Assembly: GCF_026262575.1 (NCBI RefSeq)
Contig: NZ_JAPKFL010000001.1
Span: forward strand, 310,001 to 374,000
DNA length: 64,000 bases
From: Streptomyces marinisediminis
GTDB taxonomy: Bacteria > Actinomycetota > Actinomycetes > Streptomycetales > Streptomycetaceae
Direction: 5' to 3'
Part shown: positions 25,889 to 35,125 of the stretch, piece by piece
Position numbering within the stretch: the stretch's first letter is position 1
Layout of the letters: every line of letters starts with the position of its first letter
Translations under genes and position numbers: made by a program
The notes under the pieces: model-generated
The model's input: only the letters and a program-made list of their open reading frames with translations
What the model was told of the DNA's origin: nothing
Databases searched by the model: none

Positions 25889-27189
25889 CGGCACTCATGA
25901 CCATCCTGGGGATAGTCGTCTTCGTCTTCGGCCTGCTGTTCTCGATCGCCTGGCACGAGCTGGGCCACCTGAGCACGGCGAAGATGTTCGGCATCCGCGT
26001 GCCGCAGTACATGGTCGGCTTCGGCCCGACGCTCTTCTCCCGGCGCAGGGGCGAGACCGAGTACGGCATCAAGGCGATCCCGCTCGGCGGCTACATCCGC
26101 ATGATCGGCATGTTCCCGCCCGGTGACGACGGCAAACTGCGCCAGCGCTCCACCTCGCCGTTCCGCGGCATGATCGAGGACGCCCGCGCCGCGGCCTACG
26201 AGGAGCTGCGCCCGGGCGACGAGAAGCGGCTGTTCTACACGCGCAAGCCGTGGAAGCGCGTGATCGTGATGTTCGCCGGGCCGTTCATGAACCTGATCCT
26301 GGCCGTGGCGATCTTCCTCGGCGTGCTGATGACGTTCGGCATGAACACCACGACGACGACGGTCAGCACCGTCTCGGAGTGCGTCGTGGCCGCCGACGCG
26401 TCCACCGACACCTGCCCGCGGGACGCGCCCCCCACCCCGGCCAACGCCGCCGGACTGCGGGCCGGAGACCAGATCGTCGGCTTCAACGGCGCCGAGATCG
26501 ACCGGTGGGACGACCTCCAGCAGCGCATCCGCGACGCCGAGGGCACCGTGACGCTCACCGTCCTGCGCGACGGCGAGCGCCTCACCCTGTCGGCCGAGCC
26601 GATCCAGAACAAGGTCACCAGGATCGACGACCAGGGCAACTACGTCGTCGGCGAGTACGTCACCGCCAGCTTCCTGGGCTTCGCCCCCGCGACGGGCGTG
26701 GTCCAGCACGACTTCCCGCAGGCCGTGGACCGCATGGGCGAGATGATGGCCGACGGCTTCGAGGCGCTCCTCGCCGTGCCGTCCAAGATCCCGGGACTGT
26801 GGGAGGCCGCGTTCAACGGCGGCGAACGCGCCCAGGACTCGCCGGTGGGCGTGGTCGGCGCCGCCCGGGTCAGCGGGGACATCTTCGCCCTGGAGATCCC
26901 GGCCACCCAGCGCGTGGCGATCATGCTCCTGCTGGTGGCCGCGTTCAACCTGTCGCTGTTCCTGTTCAACATGCTGCCGCTGCTGCCGCTGGACGGCGGG
27001 CACGTCGCCGGGGCGCTGTGGGAGTCGGTGCGGCGGTTCTCCGCCAAGCTGCTGCGGCGTCCGGACCCCGGCCCGTTCGACGTGGCCACGCTCATGCCCG
27101 TCGCCTACGTGGTGGCCGGGGTGTTCATCTGCTTCACGCTGCTCGTGCTCGTCGCGGACGTGGTGAACCCGGTCCGGCTCGCGGGGTAG
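25885..27189 (+). CDS. RIP metalloprotease, site-2 protease family (RseP/Rip1-like)
   Basis: Intramembrane zinc protease of 434 residues. HELGH (His24-His28) lies in the first transmembrane helix. A PDZ-type domain ([20 protein letters not shown]) sits around residues 185-260, and the second catalytic motif [12 protein letters not shown] is in a later helix. Such enzymes cut anti-sigma factors or signal peptides within the membrane. The ATG overlaps the dxr stop, indicating translational coupling. Which substrate it cuts here cannot be told. A strong hairpin follows at 27211-27245. Confidence 0.93.
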   Translation: MTALMTILGIVVFVFGLLFSIAWHELGHLSTAKMFGIRVPQYMVGFGPTLFSRRRGETEYGIKAIPLGGYIRMIGMFPPGDDGKLRQRSTSPFRGMIEDARAAAYEELRPGDEKRLFYTRKPWKRVIVMFAGPFMNLILAVAIFLGVLMTFGMNTTTTTVSTVSECVVAADASTDTCPRDAPPTPANAAGLRAGDQIVGFNGAEIDRWDDLQQRIRDAEGTVTLTVLRDGERLTLSAEPIQNKVTRIDDQGNYVVGEYVTASFLGFAPATGVVQHDFPQAVDRMGEMMADGFEALLAVPSKIPGLWEAAFNGGERAQDSPVGVVGAARVSGDIFALEIPATQRVAIMLLLVAAFNLSLFLFNMLPLLPLDGGHVAGALWESVRRFSAKLLRRPDPGPFDVATLMPVAYVVAGVFICFTLLVLVADVVNPVRLAG

Positions 27190-27210
27190 CGCGGAGCGCA
27201 CGGGGTTTGG

Positions 27211-27245
27211 GCCCGGCGCTGTCCCCCTTCGGGCGCAGCGCCGGG
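27211..27245. terminator. Stem-loop after the dxr-protease pair
   Basis: GCCCGGCGCTG (27211-27221) and CAGCGCCGGGC (27235-27245) pair perfectly over 11 bases around a 13-base loop, 21 bases past the protease stop. ispG therefore probably has its own promoter. Confidence 0.65.
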
Positions 27246-27337
27246 CTCGGTGTGCTGAGGGGGCGCTACGTGCCGTAATCTCGGGGCTGGAGCCTGCCGA
27301 TCTCGGCACGTAGTACCACACCTTGGGGTTGCGCCAG

Positions 27338-28492
27338 ATGACAGCGATCGCGCTGGGAATGCCGTCCGTACCGATCAAGCTCGCCGAGCGGCGCCCGAGC
27401 CGCCAGATCCAGGTCGGCTCGGTCGCCGTCGGCGGGGACGCGCCGGTGTCCGTCCAGTCGATGACGACCACCCGCACCTCGGACGTGGGCGCCACGCTCC
27501 AGCAGATCGCCGAGCTGACCGCCTCCGGCTGCCAGATCGTGCGGGTGGCCTGCCCGACGCAGGACGACGCCGACGCGCTGGCGACCATCGCGCGCAAGTC
27601 GCAGATCCCGGTCATCGCCGACATCCACTTCCAGCCGAAGTACGTGTTCGCCGCGATCGACGCGGGCTGCGCCGCGGTGCGGGTGAACCCGGGCAACATC
27701 AAGCAGTTCGACGACAAGGTCAAGGAGATCGCGCGCGCCGCGTCCCAGACCGGCACGCCCATCCGCATCGGCGTCAACGCCGGCTCGCTGGACCAGCGCC
27801 TGCTGCGCAAGTACGGCAAGGCGACGCCGGAGGCGCTGGTGGAGTCCGCGCTGTGGGAGTGCTCGCTGTTCGAGGAGCACGGCTTCCGGGACATCAAGAT
27901 CTCCGTCAAGCACAACGACCCGGTCGTCATGGTCAACGCCTACCGGCTGCTCGCCGAGCGCTGCGACTACCCGCTGCACCTGGGCGTCACCGAGGCCGGT
28001 CCCGCGTTCCAGGGCACCATCAAGTCGGCCGTCGCCTTCGGCGCGCTGCTCAGCGAGGGCATCGGCGACACCATCCGCGTCTCCCTCTCCGCGCCGCCGG
28101 TGGAGGAGGTCAAGGTCGGCGCCCAGATCCTGGAGTCGCTCGGGCTGCGCGAGCGCGGGCTGGAGATCGTCTCCTGCCCCTCCTGCGGCCGGGCCCAGGT
28201 CGACGTCTACAAGCTGGCCGAGGAGGTGACGGCCGGGCTCACCGGCATGGAGGTGCCGCTGCGCGTCGCCGTGATGGGCTGCGTCGTCAACGGCCCCGGT
28301 GAGGCGCGCGAGGCCGACCTCGGCGTCGCCTCCGGCAACGGCAAGGGGCAGATCTTCGTCAAGGGCGAGGTCATCAAGACGGTGCCCGAGTCGAAGATCG
28401 TCGAGACGCTGATCGAGGAGGCGATGAAGATCGCCGAGGCGATGGAGGCCGAGGGCGAGCCCTCCGGCCCGCCCGAGGTCACGGTCGCCTGA
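27338..28492 (+). CDS. ispG: 4-hydroxy-3-methylbut-2-en-1-yl diphosphate synthase (flavodoxin)
   Basis: Reductive conversion of MEcPP to HMBPP in the MEP pathway, a [4Fe-4S] enzyme of 384 residues. Cluster ligands are visible as Cys280 and Cys283 (CPSCGRA), Cys315 and Glu322 (GCVVNGPGE). The barrel domain carries [16 protein letters not shown] and [18 protein letters not shown] 27338 is preferred over the TTG at 27323 because [20 protein letters not shown] is the usual actinobacterial N-terminus. Between the preceding terminator and the start is an inverted CGTGCCG/CGGCACG pair that may belong to the promoter. Confidence 0.97.
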   Translation: MTAIALGMPSVPIKLAERRPSRQIQVGSVAVGGDAPVSVQSMTTTRTSDVGATLQQIAELTASGCQIVRVACPTQDDADALATIARKSQIPVIADIHFQPKYVFAAIDAGCAAVRVNPGNIKQFDDKVKEIARAASQTGTPIRIGVNAGSLDQRLLRKYGKATPEALVESALWECSLFEEHGFRDIKISVKHNDPVVMVNAYRLLAERCDYPLHLGVTEAGPAFQGTIKSAVAFGALLSEGIGDTIRVSLSAPPVEEVKVGAQILESLGLRERGLEIVSCPSCGRAQVDVYKLAEEVTAGLTGMEVPLRVAVMGCVVNGPGEAREADLGVASGNGKGQIFVKGEVIKTVPESKIVETLIEEAMKIAEAMEAEGEPSGPPEVTVA

Positions 28493-29279
28493 CGCACGGC
28501 GCCGGGCGGCGCGGCGCGACGGGGCGACCCGCGCCGGGTGGTGCCGCGCCCGGAGCCGCGCGCGCGGTCGGCGTGCGCTTGCCGTGCCCCGTGGCCCGGA
28601 GCCGCGCGCCGCGCGGGCGGAGGCGCGCCCTCGCCCGCGCGGCGCGCGCGGCGTGCGGCGGGCCGTGTGCGCTGTGCCGTGCCTGGGGTGCGTGGGGGGC
28701 GCGGCTCTGTGCCGTGCGGTGCGGGCCGGGGCGCGTCCTTGTGCCGGGGCGTGTGCTCCGCGGCGCGTTGCGGGCTGCACGCGCTGTGTCTGGGGCACAC
28801 ACGCGCTCTGCGCCGCGTCTCGCGCCGCCCCCTGTGCCCTGCCGTGGGTCGCCGTGGGCCGCGGCGTGGCGTGACGGACGCCTCCGCGGGGTGCCGGGCC
28901 GGGCGCGCCGTCTCGTGGGCCGCAGCACCGCGCGCTGGGCGCACCCGGAACCATGAAGCCGGGGCGCGCCGCCCTGTGCGTGCGAGCGGGTCGAGTGGGC
29001 GCCGTGCGCGTCGCGGACCGGTGGGGCCCGGGACGGCGCACGCCGGGGGCGCACGCCGGGGGCGGGCGCGGGCGGACGCCGGTGCGGCACGCGCCGGTTG
29101 CGCCGTGCGGGGCGTGCGGGACGCCCGTCGCCCGCCCAGGCGAGCGAGGCGAGTGGCTGGTTCGGGCCGGGAGCGGTGGGGTGCCCGGCAGGGGTACAGT
29201 GCGGAGAATCTCCCCGTGAGGGTTCGTTTCCCGGCCCGGCCCCCGGCAGGGCCCCGCACTGTGAGGCACCTTTTCGCAC
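28493..29279. other. Long gene-free stretch with strong G/T bias
   Basis: Almost 790 bases between ispG and the DUF4081 acetyltransferase. The + strand from about 28660 to 28860 is markedly G- and T-rich with repeated TGTGCCGTGC-like words. A long open frame passes through on the + strand, but it runs on into the acetyltransferase gene in a different frame, so it is a composition artefact. The last 80 bases hold TACAGT (29201-29206), a possible -10 box, and GGAGAATCTCC at 29210-29220. I see no gene. Confidence 0.5.
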
Positions 29280-30125
29280 GTGTTGACGACGACTTCGACC
29301 CGGCCACTGACGCCCGGGGATCTCGACGAGGCGCTGGCCGTGCTGGGCCGGGAACCCGTCGCCAACGCCTTCGTCGCCGCCCGGGTGCGCGCCTCGGGGC
29401 TGGACCCGTGGCGGCTCGGTGGGGAGATGTGGGGCTGGTACAGCGGCGGACGGCTGACCTCGCTGTGCTACGCGGGCGCCAACCTCGTCCCCGTGTGCGC
29501 CGGGCCGGAGGCCGTGGCGGCGTTCGCCGAGCGGGCCCGCCGCCAGGGTCGGCGGTGTTCGTCGATCGTCGGCCCCGCCACCGCCACCGCCGCGCTCTGG
29601 CGGCACCTGGAGCCGCACTGGGGCCCGGCCCGCGCGGTCCGCGCCCACCAGCCGCTGATGGTGGCCGAGGTGCCCTCCGCGACGGTGGCACCGGACCCCG
29701 GGGTGCGCCGGGTGCGCAAGGACGAGCTGGAGAGCGTGCTGCCCGCGTGCGTCGCGATGTTCACCGAGGAGGTGGGCGTCTCCCCGCTGGCCGGGGACGG
29801 CGGCCTGGTCTACCAGGCGCGGGTCGCCGAGCTGGTCGGCTCCGGGCGGGCCTTCGCGCGGTTCGAGGACGGCAGGGTGGTGTTCAAGGCGGAGATCGGC
29901 GCCGTCACCGCCGAGGCCTGCCAGATCCAGGGCGTGTGGGTGGCCCCGGAGCGGCGCGGGGAGCGGTTGTCCGTGCCGGGCATGGCGGCCGTGCTGCGGT
30001 TCGCGCTGGCCGAGTTCGCACCGGTCGCCAGCCTCTACGTCAACGACTTCAACACCGCCGCCCGGGCCGCCTACCGGCGGGTGGGGTTCCGCGAGGTCGG
30101 CGCGTTCATGAGCGTGCTGTTCTGA
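29280..30125 (+). CDS. GNAT N-acetyltransferase with N-terminal DUF4081
   Basis: This is a 281-residue two-domain acetyltransferase. An N-terminal DUF4081 half (NAFVAARVRASGLDPWRLGG, EMWGWYSGGRL) is followed by a C-terminal GNAT fold with the acetyl-CoA loop region VAPERRGERLSVPGMAAVLR and the closing SLYVNDFNTAARAAYRRVGF. The acceptor is unknown. In Streptomyces this gene normally lies next to ispG. GTG 29280 is used; TTG 29283 directly after it is an equally good start. Confidence 0.88.
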   Translation: MLTTTSTRPLTPGDLDEALAVLGREPVANAFVAARVRASGLDPWRLGGEMWGWYSGGRLTSLCYAGANLVPVCAGPEAVAAFAERARRQGRRCSSIVGPATATAALWRHLEPHWGPARAVRAHQPLMVAEVPSATVAPDPGVRRVRKDELESVLPACVAMFTEEVGVSPLAGDGGLVYQARVAELVGSGRAFARFEDGRVVFKAEIGAVTAEACQIQGVWVAPERRGERLSVPGMAAVLRFALAEFAPVASLYVNDFNTAARAAYRRVGFREVGAFMSVLF

Positions 30126-30206
30126 GCGGGTGGCGGAGGCGGCGTCCGGCCCGCTGAAGTCCGGTACCGTTGAATTCCTTGTCGACCCGCACGGAGGTGA
30201 CCCGCG

Positions 30207-30839
30207 GTGGCTGCCGACGAGCGCGGGGCCGCGCCCAAGCGCACCGGTCGCAGGCCCGGTGCGACCGTGAGCCGGCAGGCGATCCTCCAGGCCGCCCAGT
30301 CGCGCTTCGCTGAGCAGGGCTACGGCGGGGCCTCGGTCCGGGGGATCGCGCAGGACGCCGGGGTGGACGCGGCCCTGGTGCACCACTTCTTCGGCTCCAA
30401 GGAGGGGCTGTTCACGGCGTCGATCCACGACGCGCTGCACCCGCGGGTCGTCGTCGCGGCGGTGCTCGACGGCGGGGTGCGGGGCACGGGGGAGCGGCTG
30501 CTGCGCGCGTTCCTCGGGCTCTGGGAGGGCGAGCCGACGTCCCGGCAGATGCGCGGCATCCTGCGCTCGGCCGTCTCGCACGAGGCCGCGGCCCGGATGC
30601 TGCGCGAGTTCCTCACCGGGGAGGTCCTCGCCCCCATCGCGCGGGCGGCGGGGAAGGACGAGCCGGAGGTGCGGGCGTCGCTGGTGGCCTCGCAGCTCGT
30701 CGGGCTGGCGATGACGCGCTACCTGGTCCGCGTCGAGCCCCTGACGGCGATGTCCCCGGACCAGGTCGTCGCGGCCGTCGCCCCCACGCTCCAGCGCTAC
30801 CTCACCGGCCCCCTCCCCGGCCCCGCCCCCGACGCCTGA
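30207..30839 (+). CDS. TetR-family transcriptional regulator
   Basis: This is a 210-residue repressor-type protein. The N-terminal helix-turn-helix spans about residues 25-70 (ILQAAQSRFAEQGYGG, VRGIAQDAGVDAALVHHFFG, SKEGLFTASI). The C-terminal ligand and dimer domain resembles the TetR_C_17-like group (RQMRGILRSAVSHEAAARML). An ideal GGAGGTGA lies six bases before GTG 30207. A dyad at 31133-31174, upstream of the monooxygenase gene, is a candidate target, which would make TetR plus monooxygenase a small detoxification or tailoring module (inference). Confidence 0.92.
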   Translation: MAADERGAAPKRTGRRPGATVSRQAILQAAQSRFAEQGYGGASVRGIAQDAGVDAALVHHFFGSKEGLFTASIHDALHPRVVVAAVLDGGVRGTGERLLRAFLGLWEGEPTSRQMRGILRSAVSHEAAARMLREFLTGEVLAPIARAAGKDEPEVRASLVASQLVGLAMTRYLVRVEPLTAMSPDQVVAAVAPTLQRYLTGPLPGPAPDA

Positions 30840-31132
30840 GCCCGCCGCCCGTCGCCTGCCCGGCGGGCGCCGCCTGCCACCGCGCTCGCTCGACGGGCCT
30901 GGTCCCGTCGTGGGCGCCGGGCGGGCACCGTCTCCGGGTTCGCGGCTGCCGCCTGAGCGGCCGTGCGCGCCGCCCCGCCCGTGCCCGCCGCTCGTCGCTG
31001 CCCGTCGCCTGAGACCGGCGCCCGCCCACCCCCGGTTCCGGGGCGCGCCGGCCGCCCGGTGTCCGGCGTCGTGCCGGCCTCCCCGAATGGCGCCGGGCGC
31101 CACCCGGCCGACCCGGTGCCGGTTGTTGCCCC
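30840..31132. other. Intergenic region upstream of the monooxygenase
   Basis: About 290 GC-rich bases after the TetR stop, with no coding support. It leads directly into the operator-like dyad and the monooxygenase promoter. Confidence 0.4.
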
Positions 31133-31174
31133 GGAAACTCAACACTTGTAGAGTTCATCACGTGGTGAGTTTCC
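31133..31174 (+). promoter_or_regulatory. Operator-like inverted repeat before the FAD monooxygenase
   Basis: GGAAACTCAACAC (31133-31145) and GTGGTGAGTTTCC (31162-31174) are inverted repeats matching at 12 of 13 positions with a 16-base spacer. A nested AACTC/GAGTT pair (31137-31141 and 31151-31155) lies inside. This AT-rich island sits 47 bases before the GTG start in an otherwise GC-rich region, as expected of a regulator site, possibly for the adjacent TetR protein. Confidence 0.5.
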
Positions 31175-31220
31175 GCGCCGAGAGGACGCGGAGACCCCCG
31201 TCCTGGAGAGGAGCACTCCC

Positions 31221-32747
31221 GTGGCATCCACCCGAGGTGAGCACGTCCTCATCGCCGGAGCCGGGCCGACCGGCCTGTGCCTGGCCGGCGAACTGGCGCT
31301 CGCCGGCGTCCGCTGCACGGTCGTCGAACGCCGTACCCACCGCAGCCGGGAGTCCCGGGCCCTCGGCCTGCAAGCCCGCACCATGGAGCTGCTCGACCAG
31401 CGCGGGCTGGCCGACACCGTGCTGGCGCGGGGCAACGTGGTGCCCCAGCTGCGCGTCAGCGTGGTCGACTCACCGCTCGACCTGGGCCGGCTGCCCAGCC
31501 GCTACCGGCACGTGACGGTTCTTCCGCAGGGCGAGACGGAGGAGGTCCTGGAGGCCCGGGCCCGGGAGCTCGGGGTCACGATCGAACGGGGCGTCACGCT
31601 CACCGGCTGCGCCCAGGAGGGGGACGAGGTGGTCTGCCGGCTGGAGTCCGGCGACCGGCGGTGGGAGGAGCGGGCCGCCTGGGTGGTCGGCTGCGACGGC
31701 GCGAAGAGCCGCGTCCGCGAGGCGATGGGCGTCGGGTTCGCGGGGGAGACGTACCCGTTCCCGATCGTCGTCGCCGACGTGCGGCTGGGGGCGCCGCCGC
31801 CGGAGGACCTGCTCGTCCAGGTGGGGCGCGCGGGCGCGGTGGTGTGCGTCGCCTTCGGCGACGGCTGGCACCGGGTGGCCCTCGTCGACCCCGCCGGGCG
31901 CTGGTCGGAGCGCCCGGTCGAGCCCGGGGAGCTGCGGACGGCGCTGACCGGCTTCTTCGGCCGCGACCTCGCGCCGGGCGAGCCCCGCTGGACGTCCCGC
32001 TTCCGGCTCCACGAGCGTCAGGCCACCGCCTACCGCCGGGGCCGCGTGCTCCTGGCCGGGGACGCCGCCCACGTGCACTCCCCGCTCGGCGGCCAGGGGC
32101 TGAACCTCGGGCTCGCGGACGCGGTGAACCTGGGCTGGAAGCTGGCCGCCGTCGCCCGGGGCACGCTGCCGGAGAGCCTGCTGGACACCTACGAGGAGGA
32201 GCGGTACCCGGTCGCCGCCGGCGTCATCGCGGCCACCGACCGCGCCACCCGGCTGCTCACCTCCGGCGCGCCGCCCGCCCGCCTCGCCCGCTGGGCCGGC
32301 CTGTCCGCGGTCACGGGCGTCCCGGCCCTGCGCCGGCGCGCCGTCCGGCAGTTCTCCGGGCTCGCCGTCGCCTACCGCAGTGCGGCCGACCCGCACAGCC
32401 CCCGGGGCACCGCCGGGCACCGCGTCCCGGACCTGAGCGTGCGCACCGCCTCCGGGGCGGACGAGCACCTGCACCGCGCGCTGCGCGCCGGCCGGTTCGT
32501 CCTGCTCGACCAGGGGGAGGGGGACCCCGTGGAGCTCCCCGCGCCGTGGGACGACCTGACCACCGTCGTCCGCGGGCGGATCGGCGCGGCCGAGGGCCCG
32601 TGGCCGCGCTGCGAGGCCATTCTGGTGCGGCCCGACGGCTACTGCGCCTGGGCCGGTCCCCGCGAGCGGGCCGCCGCCGCGGTCGCCGCCCTCTCGCGCC
32701 GCTGGGGCGCGGCGCCGACCGGAGCGCCGAAGGCCGCGGGGGACTGA
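31221..32747 (+). CDS. FAD-dependent aromatic-type monooxygenase (PheA/TfdB family)
   Basis: This is a 508-residue group A flavoprotein hydroxylase. The dinucleotide motif GAGPTG is at residues 13-18, the DG motif is GCDGAKSRVR, and the second FAD motif is GDAAHVHSPLGGQGLNLGL. A thioredoxin-like C-terminal domain (GRFVLLDQGE, ILVRPDGYCAW) is typical of phenol hydroxylase and rifampicin or tetracycline monooxygenase relatives. The substrate is not predictable. GGAGAGGAG precedes GTG 31221. It is followed closely by a GNAT gene with its own -10 box. Confidence 0.9.
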   Translation: MASTRGEHVLIAGAGPTGLCLAGELALAGVRCTVVERRTHRSRESRALGLQARTMELLDQRGLADTVLARGNVVPQLRVSVVDSPLDLGRLPSRYRHVTVLPQGETEEVLEARARELGVTIERGVTLTGCAQEGDEVVCRLESGDRRWEERAAWVVGCDGAKSRVREAMGVGFAGETYPFPIVVADVRLGAPPPEDLLVQVGRAGAVVCVAFGDGWHRVALVDPAGRWSERPVEPGELRTALTGFFGRDLAPGEPRWTSRFRLHERQATAYRRGRVLLAGDAAHVHSPLGGQGLNLGLADAVNLGWKLAAVARGTLPESLLDTYEEERYPVAAGVIAATDRATRLLTSGAPPARLARWAGLSAVTGVPALRRRAVRQFSGLAVAYRSAADPHSPRGTAGHRVPDLSVRTASGADEHLHRALRAGRFVLLDQGEGDPVELPAPWDDLTTVVRGRIGAAEGPWPRCEAILVRPDGYCAWAGPRERAAAAVAALSRRWGAAPTGAPKAAGD

Positions 32748-32779
32748 TCCGGCCGACGCCGCCGACGTACGCTCGGACC

Positions 32780-33346
32780 ATGGCAGACGTGGTGGTGGAA
32801 GCGCTGGACCTGGCCGGACGGGTGGACGAGGCGCTGGCGGTGCAGGCGCGCGCGTTCGGGCTCAGCGAGGACGAGGTGGCCATCCGCCGCCCGATCGTGC
32901 TGCGCCACCTCACGGCGCCGGGCGCCCGCTCCCTGGGTGCCCTCACCCCGGACGGCCGGCTGGTCGGCTTCGTGTACGGCATGCCCAACGACCGGGCCCA
33001 GTGGTGGTCGACCGTCGTCGAGCCCTACCTGCGCCGGGCGGGCCACGACGCCTGGCTGGACGGCGCCTTCACCATCACCGAGCTGCACGTGCACCCCGGG
33101 TACCAGCGGCAGGGCATCGGCGCGCGGCTCATCACCCGCATCACCGACACCGCCGACCAGCCGCGCTCGCTGCTGTCCGCCATCGACACCGACAGCCCCG
33201 CCCGCGCGCTGTACCGGCGGCTGGGCTACCGGGACCTCGCCCGCGGCGTCGTCTTCCCCAGCGCGCCCAGCCCCTACGCGGTGATGGGCGCGCCCCTGCC
33301 GCTGCGGCGCCTGGCGGCGGCGCGGGCGACCGGTGCGCGCGGTTAG
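32780..33346 (+). CDS. GNAT-family N-acetyltransferase
   Basis: This is a 188-residue single-domain acetyltransferase. The acetyl-CoA loop is HPGYQRQGIGARLI (about residues 107-120), preceded by ITELHVH, and the last strand region is SPARALYRRLGYRDLARG. The acceptor is unknown. TACGCT at 32768-32773 is a good -10 hexamer only six bases before ATG 32780, and there is no ribosome site, so the message is probably leaderless. Confidence 0.9.
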   Translation: MADVVVEALDLAGRVDEALAVQARAFGLSEDEVAIRRPIVLRHLTAPGARSLGALTPDGRLVGFVYGMPNDRAQWWSTVVEPYLRRAGHDAWLDGAFTITELHVHPGYQRQGIGARLITRITDTADQPRSLLSAIDTDSPARALYRRLGYRDLARGVVFPSAPSPYAVMGAPLPLRRLAAARATGARG

Positions 33347-33424
33347 ACCCTGCCTGACCGTTCCGGCCGGGCCCGCGACGCCTGGCACCGCACCGCACGT
33401 CGCCGCGTTGCCGGGCGCGCCCAT

Positions 33425-33484
33425 GTACGTCCGTGTTCGTCTGTGTTCGTCTGTGTACGCCCACGTACGCCCGTGTACGCCCAG
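33425..33484. repeat. Six tandem copies of a degenerate 10-bp repeat
   Basis: From 33425 the sequence runs in exact ten-base steps: GTACGTCCGT, GTTCGTCTGT, GTTCGTCTGT, GTACGCCCAC, GTACGCCCGT, GTACGCCCAG. The period is close to one helical turn. It lies between the convergent GNAT and APH-like genes and is outside both coding regions. Confidence 0.8.
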
Positions 33485-33562
33485 CACGAGGGCGGCCCTC
33501 CGCCTTGCGATGCACGGCACCCGCCGCCGCGGCCTGATCCGACGTGAACGGTCGGGCAGGGG

Positions 33563-34513
33563 CTACAGCCAGCCGGCGAACTCCAGCAGCAGTTCGCCGT
33601 CCTGCCGGTCGCCACGCAGCAGGTGCCGCACGCCGGACTCGACCGCGCGGTACAGCGTCCAGCCGCGCAGCCGCTCGGCGTCCACCTCCAGCGAGTCGGC
33701 CAGCTTGGTCACCCGCCGCCGGGTGGCGGCCGGGGCGCCGGGGGAGGCGAGGAGGTCGTGCAGCCGGTCGCGCGCCAACCGGGCGAGGTCGAAGGCCGGT
33801 TCGCCCACCAGCGGCTCCGGGCCCACGGCGAGCCACGGGGCGCGCTCGGCGTCCGCGGCGAGCACCGCGCCCTGCCGGAAGTCGCCGTGCAGCAGCACTC
33901 CCTCCCCGGCGGTGGCCAGCAGCTCCTCGCGGGCCAGCAGCGCGGCGTCCACCAGGGGCAGCGCCTCGCGCGGCGCCCGGCGCAGCACGCCCGCCACCTC
34001 GGCCGCGGTGTGCTCGGCGACGGTCGGGAAGCGGTGGCCCTCGTCCGGGGACACCCACAGCCGCCGAACCGCCGACGCCGCCTCCAGCGTGGCCTTGGCC
34101 TCCGGCAGCGAGCGCAGCGACACCTCGCCGTGCAGCCGCTCCAGCAGCAGCGCCCCGGCCGCGACGTCCTCGCGCAGCAGCCGCACCGCGCCGAGCCCGT
34201 CCCACCGGGTCAGCGCCGCCGCCTCCGCCGCCGCCTGGGCCGCGGGGGCCGGGCGTGGGGAGAGCGGGTCACCGGGGGCCGTCCGCGCCCCGGGGCCGCA
34301 CAGCTTCAGCGCCGCCGGGCCGCCGTCCGCCCGCCGGACCAGCAGGACGACGCTGCTGCGCCCGCCCGGCAGCGCGAGGCGTTCGGAGGTGAGCTCCCAC
34401 CGCGCCAGCATCGTCTCGGCCAGCGCGTCGAGCCCGGCGAGCCACGGGTGTCCGGGTCCGCCCAGGGAGCGGACCAGGCGCTGCGGCGGTTCCGGATGCG
34501 GGACGGAAGCCAT
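33563..34513 (-). CDS. APH(6)-like aminoglycoside/hydroxyurea kinase-fold protein, probably inactive
   Basis: This is a 316-residue protein of the streptomycin 6-kinase (APH_6_hur) family. Family marks are HPWLAGLDALAETMLARW, LPGGRSSVVLLVRRADG, AALKL (the ATP lysine), ALTRWDGLGAVRLL and ALLLERLHG. The catalytic loop reads LLHGDFRQGAVL: the Asp is kept, but the metal-binding Asn of HGDxxxxN is Ala. The next motif is WLAVGPEPLVGEPAFDLARL, where the usual metal-binding Asp (IDP) is Gly. Both changes predict loss of phosphotransfer, so a binding or regulatory role is more likely than resistance. ATG 34513 has only a weak AAAGG upstream. Confidence 0.82.
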   Translation of the reverse strand: MASVPHPEPPQRLVRSLGGPGHPWLAGLDALAETMLARWELTSERLALPGGRSSVVLLVRRADGGPAALKLCGPGARTAPGDPLSPRPAPAAQAAAEAAALTRWDGLGAVRLLREDVAAGALLLERLHGEVSLRSLPEAKATLEAASAVRRLWVSPDEGHRFPTVAEHTAAEVAGVLRRAPREALPLVDAALLAREELLATAGEGVLLHGDFRQGAVLAADAERAPWLAVGPEPLVGEPAFDLARLARDRLHDLLASPGAPAATRRRVTKLADSLEVDAERLRGWTLYRAVESGVRHLLRGDRQDGELLLEFAGWL

Positions 34514-34613
34514 GTGCTGCGCGGTGCCTTTCGTCGGGTGTCGCCGTGCCGGACGGGTAGTCGGTGCGTGGCCGGGTCGGCGCGGCGTCGGTCTCGGCCG
34601 GGCGGCCACCGGG

Positions 34614-35111
34614 CTACCGGTCGCCGGCGGTGGTCCGCGCGGCGTCCGGGGCGTCGGCCACCGCCCGCGTGGCCGGGTCGCGCTCGGCGAGCCCAGGGAA
34701 GGCTACGCCGCCGCCGCGCCAGCGTGCCGACCGGAGTGCCGCTTCGCGCAGCGCGGCGGCCGCCTCCCGCCGCGCCGGGCCGTCCGCCGCCCGCACCAGG
34801 TCCGCGTAGACCCCCGCCACCCGGTCCTCCAGGTCCGCCGCCAGACGCACGGCCGCCGCCGCGTCCGGGACCGGGTACGGCAGCGCGTAGCCGGCCAGCG
34901 CCGGCCGCGGCGCCGCCCCCAGGTCGCGCGCGCGGCGGGCCAGCGCGTCCCGCCGGGAGCGGTGCGCGGCGTGCGCGTCCCGGGCCGCGCGCCGCCGGTC
35001 CTCCCCGACGCGCGCGCCCACCACGCCGTAGCCGTACACGGCCGCGTGCTCGGCGGCCAGCGCCGCCTGCGTCGCGGCCAGCTCGGCCGCGCGCCGCTCC
35101 TCGTCCACCAC
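34614..35111 (-). CDS. Ferritin-like DUF4439 protein
   Basis: This is a 165-residue all-helical protein. LAATQAALAAEHAAVYGYGV and DAHAAHRSRRDALARRARDL form the first helix pair of the ferritin-like DUF4439 fold; AAAAVRLAADLEDRVAGVYA is the third. Glu/His residues in these helices could bind iron, but the family's activity is unknown. It starts at tandem GTG codons (35111 or 35108), 14 bases after the preceding lipoprotein gene, and is clearly co-transcribed with it. This pair sits just upstream of and divergent from rimP, as is usual in Streptomyces. Confidence 0.85.
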   Translation of the reverse strand: MVDEERRAAELAATQAALAAEHAAVYGYGVVGARVGEDRRRAARDAHAAHRSRRDALARRARDLGAAPRPALAGYALPYPVPDAAAAVRLAADLEDRVAGVYADLVRAADGPARREAAAALREAALRSARWRGGGVAFPGLAERDPATRAVADAPDAARTTAGDR

Positions 35112-35125
35112 CGCGCGCCCCCGTC

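Noticed and set aside
28538..30157. A 539-codon + strand frame starting in the gene-free stretch after ispG
   Set aside because: It runs into the DUF4081 acetyltransferase gene in a different frame and its product is Arg/Gly/Ala low complexity with no family resemblance.
33563..34513. Calling the APH(6)-like gene an antibiotic resistance gene
   Set aside because: Two metal-binding residues are changed and the gene sits in a conserved housekeeping neighbourhood, so resistance is not supported.
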